Of a DNA stretch of 64,000 nt, positions 1-11,356 are shown piece by piece. A program made the translations under genes and the position numbers. Within the stretch, counting starts at the first letter, position 1; each line of letters begins with the position of its first letter. The DNA is from Cytospora piceicola (lineage: Eukaryota > Ascomycota > Sordariomycetes > Diaporthales > Cytosporaceae). The notes under the pieces were generated by a model. The model saw only the letters and a list, made by a program, of their open reading frames with translations, made no database searches and was not told the DNA's origin. The stretch lies in NCBI GenBank assembly GCA_023375675.1, contig JALQBC010000044.1:1-64000 (forward strand), written 5' to 3'.

Positions 1-624
1 TGCGATAGAAAAAGAATGAATGAAAAAGCGTAGTGTTTGTGGTTGAAAAGAGCGAGGTTGAGGTACTTTGGGGCGACAGGGTGTAAGCAGCAGGGTGTAA
101 CAATCGCCGCACTCGACGGGAATATGGCGGGGAGCTCCTTATCGCTTATCGGCCATGAGAGCTAGTGACAGCTGGTGGAGAGCTCCCGCCGGCTGGCAGC
201 TTTCACCCCTGTTTAATGTTCCTCGCGAGCACTGCAGGTCGTCGTCCAAGACGTCACTAAGGAAAAATACAATCAGACGACTAGGCGTGCAAGCCATCGG
301 GTTTCAACCCCAGCGTACCTACTCACTGCCTGTCACAGGCCTAGAAATTGGACTGTACGTTACTAGATTGCCCAGAAACACCGTGTTGTTGTAGTTAAAG
401 AGTACAGTACAGTACATAGAGTACCCCAAGTAGTAACTTAAGTACCTTGGCCGGGGATCAGGGATAAAGAGGGTAGCTCGGCACTAGTAGGCCAAGTCTT
501 TGCTACCCTTTAATATCCCTGATCGTTACCATTACCGTGGGACTGGGGTAATAACAGTGTGTCTATATGCCCGTGCTACAAACGTTTTTCCAAGTTCAGT
601 GCGTTCCAGGTCAAAGAAGAAGGC
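1..624. other. Upstream intergenic region, no gene seen
   Basis: I see no supportable gene here. Short open frames exist but lack any recognisable composition or motif. Around positions 400-450 there is a cluster of GTAC/GTACC-rich short repeats just upstream of the acyltransferase gene. This stretch probably holds that gene's promoter and 5' leader. Confidence 0.5.
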
Positions 625-2349
625 ATGTCTTCCATCAATTGGCTTGAACGGTACGCCACGGGCTATCACGAATGGAAGCAAGTCCGACACCAAGACGCAG
701 ACGTCTTCTACCGTCCGCTCGGAGTGGTAGAGAAAGGGTTCGACAATGATGGCGTCTATCATGAAGGAAGAGCCGATATTAACTTTGCTATAACTTTCGA
801 ACTCAAGACAACAATGTCTAAAGAAAAGTTGAGACGGCATATCCTCCTGGCGTGGACCGCTATGCGACTTCGACATACTCTCCTGAGCACCAGAGCTACA
901 TCGACAGCAGATTTCATGGACGAGGACGCTGCAAGGAAGAGTGACCGATTCTTTGTGGTCCAAGTACCCAAGGACTACGATGAGGCTGTTCGGTCGGCCG
1001 AGGAGCATATTGTCTTTGTGGACGACCACTATTCGGCAGTGGACCCCGACAAGCTTTACTATCATGCACAGAACACGGCCAGAGCTTTTGTTGCGGACAA
1101 GTCCCTCGTCAGACTAATGGTCCTTCCGCTGGAGAGTACAAGCTCCGGCACCTACAACCTACGCTTCCTTTTCGTTGTAGCTCACCAGATCTCTGATGGC
1201 CTCACCAATCGTAAATGGGCTGTCGACTTCATGCACCTCCTTAACAAGAAGCCCAGCGATCTGCAAGGTTCTATCCCTTCACTCATATCGACATTTCGAG
1301 AACGTCTTCCTGTACCACAGGAAGATTTATACCCACGAATATCAGGTTCTCGCGCGCGACAGCGTTGGTTCTGGGCCATCACACTGGTGCTTCGTCACGT
1401 TCAGAAACCCCTCCCAGCTGCGTTTCAAAATCCTCTCCGCTCCCCAAACGAGCCACCCCGCTCAGCTGTACCGCACCCGAACGAGTTCGACCGCCTCCTG
1501 GACTACAGCAGAGCCCCACCCCTCAATGCCGGTACCGTGCGTGCTCATGTCGGCAGAGAAGCTACGCGCAGGCTTCATCGTGTCTGCCGCCAGGCTGGCT
1601 GTAGCGTCGGTGCTGGCTCTTTCGTTCTCGTCGGAATAGTCATGATGGAAATCTATGAGGAACGCTTTCCTGATATTCCGCTAGATGAGCGGCGACCGTT
1701 CATCGGGTCATTTCCCATCAACCCACGGCCATTTTTCGATCACAAAGCAGAAGAGGATAGTGTCATGCTCGCTTTCTCGGACGGAGTGGTTCTGCCTTTT
1801 CTCTCGTCGCAACTTGACCTGGAAGGACGGATCAAGCTGCTCGTCCGATCTGCCCAGAGACAGCTATCGCGATACCAGAAGCGGCAACGTAACGTCGACA
1901 CGAATATGCTGGAGTACATGGGCCCCCGAGGAGCAGGACGGGTCATTCCCATGAACTACCTGGACATCATCGAGCGGGCGAACAACAAGCTCCCGGAACA
2001 CCTGCGCCAGAACTTCCATTACCAAGAGCACCTTCCCAAGCAGCCCAATCCCACCCTGGCCACGTGTGGCGTCAGCTCCATCGGAAGGAACTCGTCGTTC
2101 CTGGAAGCTGGCCAGTACGACCTTGATCGGCCATTGGCGGATGACGAGCTCGTGGCAGATATCAGAGAAACGTGGCAAAATGTCAGGCCAAGGGATGGTG
2201 AGTTTCTGGTTGGAATCTGGGGCGACAATGACTCCATCGGTGCAGGTGTCAGTTACGATGCGTGTGCCATCGACCCGGCCTGGGCCGCGATTTGGAAGGA
2301 AAAGGTTGAGACAATATTGGAGAGGCATCCAGCCCAGGCGAGACTGTAA
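625..2349 (+). CDS. Tri3-type O-acyltransferase (condensation-domain fold)
   Basis: The gene encodes a 574-aa protein from one uninterrupted frame. The frame stays open further upstream to a GTG at 559, but the first ATG is at 625, so I start there. The protein looks like the fungal Tri3 family, relatives of non-ribosomal peptide condensation domains that move an acyl group from acyl-CoA to a hydroxyl of a secondary metabolite. The active-site HxxxDG motif is visible as HQISDG at residues 187-192, at the end of a hydrophobic strand. Length matches the family (about 500-570 aa). There is no signal peptide or membrane segment. No terpene cyclase, P450 or transporter of a trichothecene-like cluster lies next to it, so its substrate cannot be read from context. 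Family placement is by motif and overall look. A related BAHD or alcohol acetyltransferase-like fold is the alternative. Confidence 0.7.
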   Translation: MSSINWLERYATGYHEWKQVRHQDADVFYRPLGVVEKGFDNDGVYHEGRADINFAITFELKTTMSKEKLRRHILLAWTAMRLRHTLLSTRATSTADFMDEDAARKSDRFFVVQVPKDYDEAVRSAEEHIVFVDDHYSAVDPDKLYYHAQNTARAFVADKSLVRLMVLPLESTSSGTYNLRFLFVVAHQISDGLTNRKWAVDFMHLLNKKPSDLQGSIPSLISTFRERLPVPQEDLYPRISGSRARQRWFWAITLVLRHVQKPLPAAFQNPLRSPNEPPRSAVPHPNEFDRLLDYSRAPPLNAGTVRAHVGREATRRLHRVCRQAGCSVGAGSFVLVGIVMMEIYEERFPDIPLDERRPFIGSFPINPRPFFDHKAEEDSVMLAFSDGVVLPFLSSQLDLEGRIKLLVRSAQRQLSRYQKRQRNVDTNMLEYMGPRGAGRVIPMNYLDIIERANNKLPEHLRQNFHYQEHLPKQPNPTLATCGVSSIGRNSSFLEAGQYDLDRPLADDELVADIRETWQNVRPRDGEFLVGIWGDNDSIGAGVSYDACAIDPAWAAIWKEKVETILERHPAQARL

Positions 2350-2627
2350 CTAAGTTGCTGACACATGATGACCCCCCATTTGTTGTTCGTAAGTCAGCAA
2401 AGGTAATGCGTGATGGAGGACAGCCCGAGACTTTGACGCGGATCTTGGTTGATTTACTTTCAGATATGATGCTGAATCTGGCTGTCGTTCAAAGGGACAA
2501 TGGCAGGATCCAAATCTTGTTATTAAACTCTCGTTGCTAAAACCTACTTATCCTTACTCTCCGGATGAGATATCCAATCCACATAATCCTGATAATTCTA
2601 CCCGGGAGGGAGGAGTCATCGCTCTTT

Positions 2628-3093
2628 TCAGAAGAACGGTCCTGGGAAGGGCATCATCCCAGGAAAAGGCCCAAAGCCGCCGCCGCCGCTCCTTTTAGAT
2701 CTGCGCGTCCTATTTTTCGCCCTCCTCGTTCGCGTGCCTACGCTACCAATACCACCAGTGCACCCGCCGTCCTTGCACCAGTCACAAATGAGGGCGGGAT
2801 TCACACACGGTTGTTCCGTATGCTGTTGCATACCAGAGACCGGGGGGGTCAGTTGTTAGTGAAAAGGTCGATGAAGAGAGTTCGCAAACAAGGCAGTTAG
2901 GATGCGGCCACAACATCAACCTTGGACAGAGAATACCGTAGTGAGAATTGGGGAGGCTCACAGTCTCGACCGGTAAGGCATGTTGGTGGAAGGTATCCCA
3001 GGAAGGACATAAGAAGGAGGGACAACTTACATAGCTATCTGTACACTGGCAAGGCACGTGTTGTGCCATAGGTTCCTCGGGATTATCAGCCAT
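2628..3093 (-). CDS. Predicted small Cys-containing protein, two exons
   Basis: I predict an 85-aa protein from two exons, 3093-3031 and 2822-2628, joined in phase 0. The donor is GTAAGT at 3030. The acceptor is a CAACAG at 2823 preceded by CTAAC/CTGAC branch-like sequence, and the intron is 208 nt. The first 21 residues include two cysteines (CQC). The second exon brings CDWC and GGC, making six cysteines, then an Arg/Lys-rich stretch and a Gly/Pro/Phe-rich tail with GPFPGMMPFPGPFF. No signal peptide is visible, so a cytosolic or nuclear protein is more likely than an effector. I recognise no family. The model rests only on splice signals, phase and composition, and no homologue can be checked here. 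Confidence 0.45.
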
Positions 3094-3779
3094 ATTGAGA
3101 ACTGCTATTATTTGGTCTTGGCTAAGAAGAGAAGTTGATAGTGCTTTCTCTTGTTTGTCGTCTGTTTAGAACCTGACAAGTCTTGTTTATAGAAGGGGAT
3201 GTCTGAGGACACTCTAGGAAACGAGACAATTCGCTAGAAGTATTTATACTCTGCTGGTGGAGCTGCTTGCGCAAGGGGCCGCCAGCAAGTCAATGACTTA
3301 GTAGACGTTGACATGTCACAGTTACTGGGCGATATGTATAACGGAAGGAACAGTGAGTGACTTGAAAATTCAGAACAAGTGATATTAACCCGATTGCAAG
3401 AATCGTCCGTGACCATGCTAATCCAATACCATAGCACCGTTAAAGCAAACAAACTTCCAAGTCATACTAATCAATAGTACGTAGACCTTTTTAAGCAGCA
3501 ACATCAAAACGCCTGACGGAGAAGAGAATCAATGCAACAGCAATCACACCCCTCAGCATCATCCGCACGAATATGTCGTCCTCTTCTGGACTTCCATAGT
3601 CATCCAGGACAAGCCCCAAGACCTCCTTGGCGCCTCGCATCCTCATCGACACGTCCTTCTTCTCGTGACTAGTCGCAACGACATGCGTGAACATCACGTT
3701 CCCGTTCCCGTCACCCCATTTTCTTCCACCTCCCCTCCGCAACCCTCTAGTATTTCCATAGCTCCCCCAAAGCACCCAC
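3094..3779. other. Intergenic between the small gene and the NLR 3' end
   Basis: This is downstream sequence of the large NLR-like gene and upstream sequence of the small gene, both on the minus strand. A minus-strand frame running from inside the NLR to 3491 ends in a hydrophobic stretch (GVIAVALILF) but has no independent support. Nothing else is recognised. Confidence 0.4.
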
Positions 3780-6700
3780 TCAGTGAACAGGCGCGGCAAG
3801 CAACGCATTCCCGTTAGCCCCGCCGCCGCTTTTCATACCGCCCTCCTCGCCCAGCCTCCTGCTCAGGTCCCCGTAGCTCCTCTGGCGCGAGAGCTGCAGG
3901 CTGCGCAGCATGTGCGACGGCCTCTTCCGCAGGGCCGGCTGGCCGGGCTTGACCTCCTCGCTGAGCGAGAACTCCCAGACGGACGGGGCGACGAAGGTGC
4001 CGGCCGTGTCGTGCGCCGGGGGCGCGCTCCGGCTCCACTTGGACGAGTCGCCGTCGCCGAAGGGCGCGTACGCGTCGGGCGCCGACGGCGCGAACTCGGC
4101 CACCACGTCCGCCGCCAGCTGCACCATGTCCAGCTCGTCCGTCTCGGGCCACCCGGCGTTGCGCGCGTACACGCGGCGCACCAGCTCGAGCTGCTGCAGG
4201 GCCAGCGCCGCCGCGTTCTCGTCGTCGAAGTCCATGAGCTCCGAGGCGCCGTCGTCGAAGTCGCTGTCGTCGTCCTTGGCCATGTTGAGGTCCAGGAGCG
4301 CCCGGAGGATCTCCTCGTGCACGTCGAGGGCGTCGGCGTACCGCTGGTCCGCGACGCAGAGGGCCGACAGCAGGTTGTTCATGTCCACCGTGGCGGCGTC
4401 CAGCAGGCCCCAGGTGCGGCGCAGGTTGTACGCCATGGACTCGGCCAGGGAGATGGCCTGGTCGCGCTTGCCCCGGACGAAGAGGACCTCCACCAGGCGG
4501 CGGCCCACGGCGATGACGGTGGTGGCGGACCACGAGGCCTGGATGATACGGGAGTTCCAGAGCTGGGTGAGCAGCCACTCGAGGTCCTCGTAGTTCTTCT
4601 GCTGGCCCATGAGGCGGACCAGGCTGTTCAGCTCCGAGGCCTGGAGCTGGACGAGGTCGATGTTCATGCTCTTGCAGGCCGTGAGCGTCTCGCGCAGGAT
4701 GGTCTTGGACAGCTCCAGCATGCGGCCCTGCATGATGGCGTCGGCGGCCTTGGTGGTCTTGACGCCCAGGCCGGCCAGGTAGAGCGACAGCTTGAAGGCG
4801 AAGGGGATGGTCTTCGCGTTCTTGAAGCCGTTCTGGCTGGCCATGAACTGGTACCAGGCAGTGGCCAGGCCGACGGCCTGGGCGTAGCTGTCGGCCAGGA
4901 GCAGCGCGTGGACTCTGGCGGTGACGGCGGTGCAGGTCACGAAGAGGATGTTGTCCTCGTGGAGACGAAGCTGGCCGAGCTCCTCGATGATGGCAATCAG
5001 GAAGACGCGAGTGATGACGGTCTCGGTCTTGATGGAAGCACCGAACTTCTCCATGAAGAGCTTGAAGAGCGACTCCTCGACAGCAACGAGCTGCTCGGCG
5101 TGCTGCTCCTTGTTGATCCTGAGGAAGACGTACAGGCGAGCACCGTCGAACAGCTTCTGCTCCACAGACGTCACCTTGCTGGCCATCGACAGGCTGTAGC
5201 GGTCGTACAGGATGCCCTCGGTCAGCAGGTCGGTCATGATGTCGGAGAAGGTGTACTTGACGACAGTCTTGCTTGCGCTGACGTTGGCGGCCTCGGCCTC
5301 GGCGGTGCGGAGAGTCTCCTCGAAAGCAGCAATGAACACCATGGAGCGGCGGTCAATGTTGTCGGTCAGCTCAACGTTGGCGGCCTTCTCGATGGCGACA
5401 GAGCCAGCGATCTTGCCGCGGGCAACGACGTGGAAACGCAGCTGCTTCAGCAGAGCCCAGGCCTGGAGGTTGAAACCGCAAGACAGGTAGGTCTTGGCGA
5501 GGGAGGCGCCAGACTCGTGCAGCTTGGTAGTGTCAACGCTGGCCTTGCCAGCAACGCAGGACTCGGAAAGAACCTCGACAACGGACGTGTCCAGCTTCGC
5601 CTGAGCCTGCTTGCGGACCTCGGCCTTGTCAGAGCGGGCCCAGACACCGACAAGAGAGGCCAAGCTGCCCAGGGTGGCCTTGTGGGCGCAGCCGTGCTCC
5701 TTCTTGTTGATCTCGAGCTGCTCCTTCCAGAGAGTCTCGGCCTTCTGGGCGGACTCGGCGCTCACAACAGCCTTGGCCTCACCAGAGGCACCAGTGGAGG
5801 CGGAGCCGTTGACCTGGGTCTGGACGCTGTACAGCGCAGCGAGGTGGCGCTTGGCAGATGCGAGAAGAGAGAGCTGGAAGGCCGACTTCTTGGTGTCGAC
5901 AGCCTTGCCGCCCTCCGCAGCAGCAGCCTTTTGCTTCTCGGACTCGGCGACAACCTCCTCGCAGATCTTGACAGCCTCCTGTTGGTACTGGACGTTGTTG
6001 CTCTTGCGGGAGATGGCGACGAGGGCCATGGAGGCGGACATGGTGACATCGGCCTGGGGACCGTAGACCTGGGTGCAGGTGTCGCGGTACTCAATGGCGA
6101 CCCTGCGGACCTCCTCGACAGGGGCCTTGAGGTGGAGCTGGAGGACGGTGACGTATCTCTTGTAGATGGTCTGCACAAGCTCAGGCGACATGTTGTAGTC
6201 CTTGGCCTTCTTGTTGAAGGTGATCCACATGGCGGCGTAGATGGGGCGGAGCTCGGCCCAGCGCTTCTGCTCGTAGTAGATCTTGGAGAGAGCGATGGAG
6301 GCAGGGAGGGTATCCTTGCTGATGACACCCTCGGCGTTCTTGTCGGCCTTGACAAGCTCGAGGTAGTAGCGGTCAGCACCCTTGATGCGGTACTGCACGC
6401 AGAGGTCTCCCATGATGTAGAGAGTCCTGATGGTGAGCGGGTTGCGAGAGCCCAGAGAGGTCTTGTAGCCCTCAAGAAGCTGCTGGTAGACCGCAAGGAC
6501 CTTGGACCACTGCTGAGTCTTCTTGTGGAACTCGATCAGCTGGTCGGCAGAATCGGTGACGAACTCGTCCTGGATCTTCAGGCCAGAGCCCAGAGAGCAC
6601 TGGAAGATAGCCACGTACAGCTTTTCAGCCGACTCAGTCTGGTTGGACTCGGCGTATGCCAGGGCAAGGCGACGAGTGAACTTGATGGCCTCGTCGCGGT

Positions 6701-9700
6701 GTGCCTTGGGGAAGCTGTACTTGCCAGAGCTGCCAAGCTCGGGCCAGATCTGCTTGAGAAGCTGGGAGCAGACTTCAATGCACTCGGTCCACTTCTTCTT
6801 GCTGATGTAGAAGCTGGACAGCGTGTCGCAGGTCTGGATCTGGCTCTCGATGGTGACAACGGTAACCTCCTTCTTAACCTCGGGCCTCGCGATAGGAGAC
6901 GGAAGAGAAACGGCAGCCTTGACAACCTCGTCCAGAATGGCATCAGCCTCATCGTCCTCGACGTCGGACTCGTCAGAATCGATATCCGAGTCAAGAGAAG
7001 CATCGATCTGAACACCTCCCTTGGCAGTGATGGCAGCCTTAATCTTAGCGGCGTCGACCTTCTTCTTCTCAGCCTTCTCCTGGACAGCGCCCATGAGAGA
7101 GACAGCAGTGTTGACAGCAGCAGCGGAAGTCTGCTTGCCGGAACCCTTGAAGTAGCCCCAGACGGACTTGAAGACGGCAATGGCAGAGTCCAGGATACCC
7201 ATAGACTTGAGCTCCTCACCAACCTCGTTCAGCTGGGTGACGACGGCCTCAGACTTGTGCTCGGTCATGTTCTGGTAGTCGAGCCAGACACCGTGGAGGA
7301 TGTTCTGGGCCTCGGCCTCGCGACCCTGGCGACGCAGGAAGCGAGCGTAGGCAATGCTGATCTGGATCTTGCGCTGGTGTGCCTCGGAGACCTGAGCGGC
7401 AGTGGCAGTGACAGAGGTGCTGCGGCAGTACTCAGTCAGACCGCGCCAGAGGGAGATGTAGAGCTCCTCAGCATGGGTGTAGTCCTTCTTCGTCTCGTAC
7501 GTGTCGGCCATGCGCAGGGTGATCTCGACACGACGGATGTCGAAGATGTCCAGGTGGCGCTCAGCAGACTCGAAGATGGGCTGGGTGTACTGCACAACCT
7601 CCTCGTGCTTGGCCTCCTTGTACAAGACGGTCTGGAGCTTCTCGGCAGCGGCACTGGCCTCGGCCGAGAATTGGCCGTTCTGGGCAATGGAGGTCTTGTA
7701 TACACTGCGGTACACAGCCTCGGCCTTTTCGTTCTCCTTGATGCTGGTGTACAACTCGGCAAGCTCGTTGTTGTACTTGGCAGCAAGAGCACTCTGGGTA
7801 CCACCACGCTGCTTCTCGGTGTCAATGACATACTCCAGAAGCTCCTCGCGCTGGGTGACAGCCTCATTGCGAGCAGTAGTCTTCTCCTTGATAGTGGCAG
7901 AGATGTCGAGGGACTTGATGGCACAGGCAACAGCGAGCTCGTTGGTGCGACCGAGAACGGTCTGGCCAATCTTGGCGGCCTTGTAGAAGTACTTGCTTGC
8001 GTCGGAAGGCGCAGAGAGCTTCTTGTAAGACTGGGCGACGTTGATGCAGCTCTGCAGCACGCACTGAGCGGAGTCTCCCAGAGAGGTCTGGCGGACTGTG
8101 AGGGCCAAGACATGCGAAGCGTTGGCCTTCTTCGCCAGCGTCTGCCTGTCCCAGCACCTCTGCTCGAGACGGGCCAGCAGGGTCGAGTTGGGGAAGACGC
8201 CCTTGAGCTGAGCAGTGACGGCTGGGACCTGGATCTGGCCACCCGCGTAGAAGCTGGAGCGCTTGAAGTGAGACAACCAGTTGCGAGTGGCGTACTCAAG
8301 CAGAGCGTGAGACTTGAAGAGGCTGGCGACCTCTTGGGCGCTGATGGTGTCCAGGCTACTCTCGACGTTGCGAGTGACGCAGATCTTGACGTAGAGGAGA
8401 AGACGAGCGGTCAGGTCCTTGTTGGCCTCATCAGGGGAAAGCAGGGCTGCCTCGGTGTCCTTGGTCTCCTTCTTGCTAAGCTCCAGCAGGTGCAGGCGGA
8501 TAGACTCGTTACGGAAGCGAACGGTCTTATCTTGGATGATAACAAGAGACCCGCAGGCATTGTTGATGTCCTCAATGATGTTGGTGGATCGAGGCTGGTG
8601 AAGACCCTTCTGGAGCTGGAGCTCAAGCAGAGCCTGGATCTCGACCGTGGAGAGGGGTCGCTTGGAAACCAGCAGCCAGCTGATGATCAGGCGAGCATCA
8701 CCAGTGAGAGAGATGGAACCGACATGCTTGGCCAGAATCTCATCCGTGGTGCTTGGCAGCTCCTTCACAGCAGTGGTAATCTCCGCGGTAGTGGTAGCCT
8801 TAGACAGGAGCCGAAGAGACATATCGGCCCAGGTCAGAGAACCCTTGCTGCGAATAGCAATCTGCTGGGAGATATCCTCAATCTCCTGCTTGTTACCAAG
8901 GCCGCGGCGGGTGAGCCAGGCGCGAGCCATGTGCTTCACGTCCTGAGTGGTGCGCTGAGAAGTCATGACGACCTGGCGAGTCTGCTTGGGCCAGGGGGTG
9001 GAAAGAGGACGGCTGAGGAGGATAACGCGAACATTGTGCTTGTTCTTGGTGGCGATATCGTGGAGGTGCTCAAAGGCCTCCAGCTTGTGGGCCTCGTCAC
9101 CCTCCAGAGAATCCAATCCATCAATGACCAGGACAACATTCTCAAGACCCTGAAGAGCAGTGTCCAGAGTGTACCAGAGAGCATCCTCGGCGTCGTCAGC
9201 GCTGTCGGTGTTGGTGTCGAGCTCTGTCACGTTGGCGAGGCAGCGGAACAGGGCGACGTTGCCCACGTTCTGCTCAAGAAGCTGCAACAGCAGAGTCTTG
9301 ACCAGAGCGATCTGGGTAGCCTGAGCAGGAACCTGGCTATCGACAGATGCAGAAATTGCCTGGTACTCGTGGTGACCAACACGACGCTGCAGTCTCTCGA
9401 GGATCCAGTCGAAGAGGAAGCTCTTGCCAGCTCCAGCCTCGGCTGTGATGGTGAAGACTCTGTCCTTGCTACGGGCGAAATCAACGAGAGGACGGTCAAG
9501 CCACTCGCAGGTGAACTCGGCACGGGGAGCGCGAGTGGTGCGGCGACCGGCCACAAGAGCCTGAAGTTGGCGGTCTTGGGGAAGCAGCCATTGTCGGATG
9601 CTCTCGATAGAGACGTGAATATCTGTTGTGGGGATTTCGTGTTAGTAAAAAGCGAGTCGAAGCATGATCCATGAAATTCCCCGAGATCTCCAAGATGAAG

Positions 9701-11356
9701 ATCGCCCATCCACCTATAGTTGGTGGAAGGTTGAACCCGGCAAGGCTGACGGGGCTGACGGGAAGAAGTTGGGTGAAACAGGGTTAATGCATGATGGCGG
9801 CGCGGGAGGAGGCTCGCGACAAGGCTGACTCAGCAACGTCACGTCCTCGTTCCCTTTTGCGACTTCACCTCACTTCACCCGCCTTGCGCCGCCTAGGCAA
9901 ACCAAACAATACACAAATTCTGACTTACCACTGATCTCAGAAGAGTTCTCCAGCTGCCATGTCCACATCAACTCGGCAATACGGTCCTTGTGGCTGACGA
10001 AGGACTCCATGCGGTGGCCAAATGTCAGGTTGAAGTTGACCGTGACGCTGGTGCTCGACATGGAGCGAGAGCTCTTGCGGTAGAGAATGGACATCTCAAC
10101 CGAGAGTCCGAGCATGTCGGCCAGCGACAGGCTGAGGTATCTCCTAGCCTCGGAAATGGAGACGAGCATGCTAATATTACGCTTGTAGAAATCGAAGGTG
10201 AGGCCATACTCGTGGAAGATGCCAAAGGCCCGCTCCAGGGCCTCGCCGTTTTGTGGTCCGAGCTAAATGTTGGGAATACATGGTCAGCCAGGTGTTTTCC
10301 TGGAACTCGAAATTTGAGAAGGTGGTGAATAAAGAGAGGCAGCACTTACAATTAGAAGAATTTGGATGGAGGCGAGAATAAGCTCGACAGCTTCCTTGGA
10401 AGAAGGAATGAAGCGGTCGTCCGTGACCTCGAACAGAGACAGCTTCTTGGCAAAGTCCTCAGCCCACTTGAGGATCTTGTCCCAGCGACTGCCCCGGGCG
10501 GGCATCCGCCTGAGACGCTCGTTGGCAATGAAGCCGAACAAGCTCTCGCTCGACACGCCCGCCGCCAGCTCGGCCTCCTTGTATCCCTTGAGCTCGGCCG
10601 CCAGCTTGGGCCGGAAGCTCGCCACCGCATCGGTCACGATGTGGTTGCCCCAGGGACCAAGCTGTATCCTGTTGGTGACCTCGGGCGAGGAAGAGGGGCT
10701 GGGGGACGACGACCGGGTCCTGACGGCAGCCTTGGCTCTGTCCAGTATGCTGCTCCTGTTCCTATTCCTGCTCTCGTCCGGTACGGCTGTGGCATCGGAC
10801 GCTGCAGAGAAGCCTGAGGCCTCAGAGACAGTGCGGTCTTGACCCTTGGGGCGAGACATCTTGGGCTTCAGGAGGTCACGGGCCACGATGGAGGGGGCGT
10901 CGGTGGTGGTGACGATGCGAGGAACTTCTCTGGGGGGCTCGACGTGGTTGGAGCTGCCGTGCTTGTCGTGCTTGTTTCTCTTGAGGTGGTTGAAGAGGGA
11001 CATATCAACGGATTTGAGGGAATCGCGTGAGGCTTGGTGCTGAAGGCTTTGTTGGGCGGACGATTTGCTCGAGACGCTGCTGTTTTCTAGAGGGATGTCG
11101 AGGAGTGGTCAGTCCAACCTGAATAGGGCTGATACGAGTATTATAACCGGGGACGGGAGACGTGTTCATGTGTGGGCGGGGTCCGTTATGCATGCGGAAG
11201 TCACTCACCGTCGTCTTCTGGTCTGAGGCCAATGGCTCCCAATGAGGCTCCTAGTGCGTCGGAAAGGCCCTTCTTAACACGGTTTTCTTTCTTTTTGCCA
11301 CGCAGCGAGAAGAACTTGTGGTGATAGGATCCGTCCTTTGGCTCTTTTGGCGGCAT
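3780..11356 (-). CDS. NLR-like STAND protein: N-terminal helical domain, NACHT NTPase, TPR-like repeats
   Basis: Five-exon model: 11356-11209, 11086-10350, 10262-9929 and 9622-3780 carry the coding sequence in four segments after the 5' leader, with all phases closing (148+737+334+5843 nt, 2353 aa). Donors are GTGAGT, GTAAGT, GTAAGT; introns are 122, 87 and 306 nt. The N-terminus is basic and Ser-rich. Residues about 230-400 form a helical domain resembling the DUF7708-type N-terminus of fungal NACHT proteins. A WLLPQDRQLQAL linker leads into the NTPase, with Walker A GAGKS at 470-474 and Walker B VVLVIDGLD near 570. From about residue 920 the protein is an alpha-solenoid of TPR-like repeats, broken by Asp/Glu-rich loops near 1285 and 2195. 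Known relatives are signalling ATPases in non-self recognition and cell death, which assemble on ligand binding. No Walker loss is seen, so it looks functional. Confidence 0.87.

Noticed and set aside
559..624. Upstream extension of the acyltransferase frame
   Set aside because: The frame opens with GTG at 559; the first ATG is 625.
3491..3808. Minus-strand ORF overlapping the NLR 3' end with a hydrophobic tail
   Set aside because: No start in good context outside the NLR and no splice link that would add it to the NLR; treated as 3' flank.
3783..9674. Plus-strand ORF of 1963 codons
   Set aside because: It is an exact antisense shadow of the last NLR exon, with low-complexity Leu/Val/Asp/Gly composition and no domain. 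Kept only as a finding.
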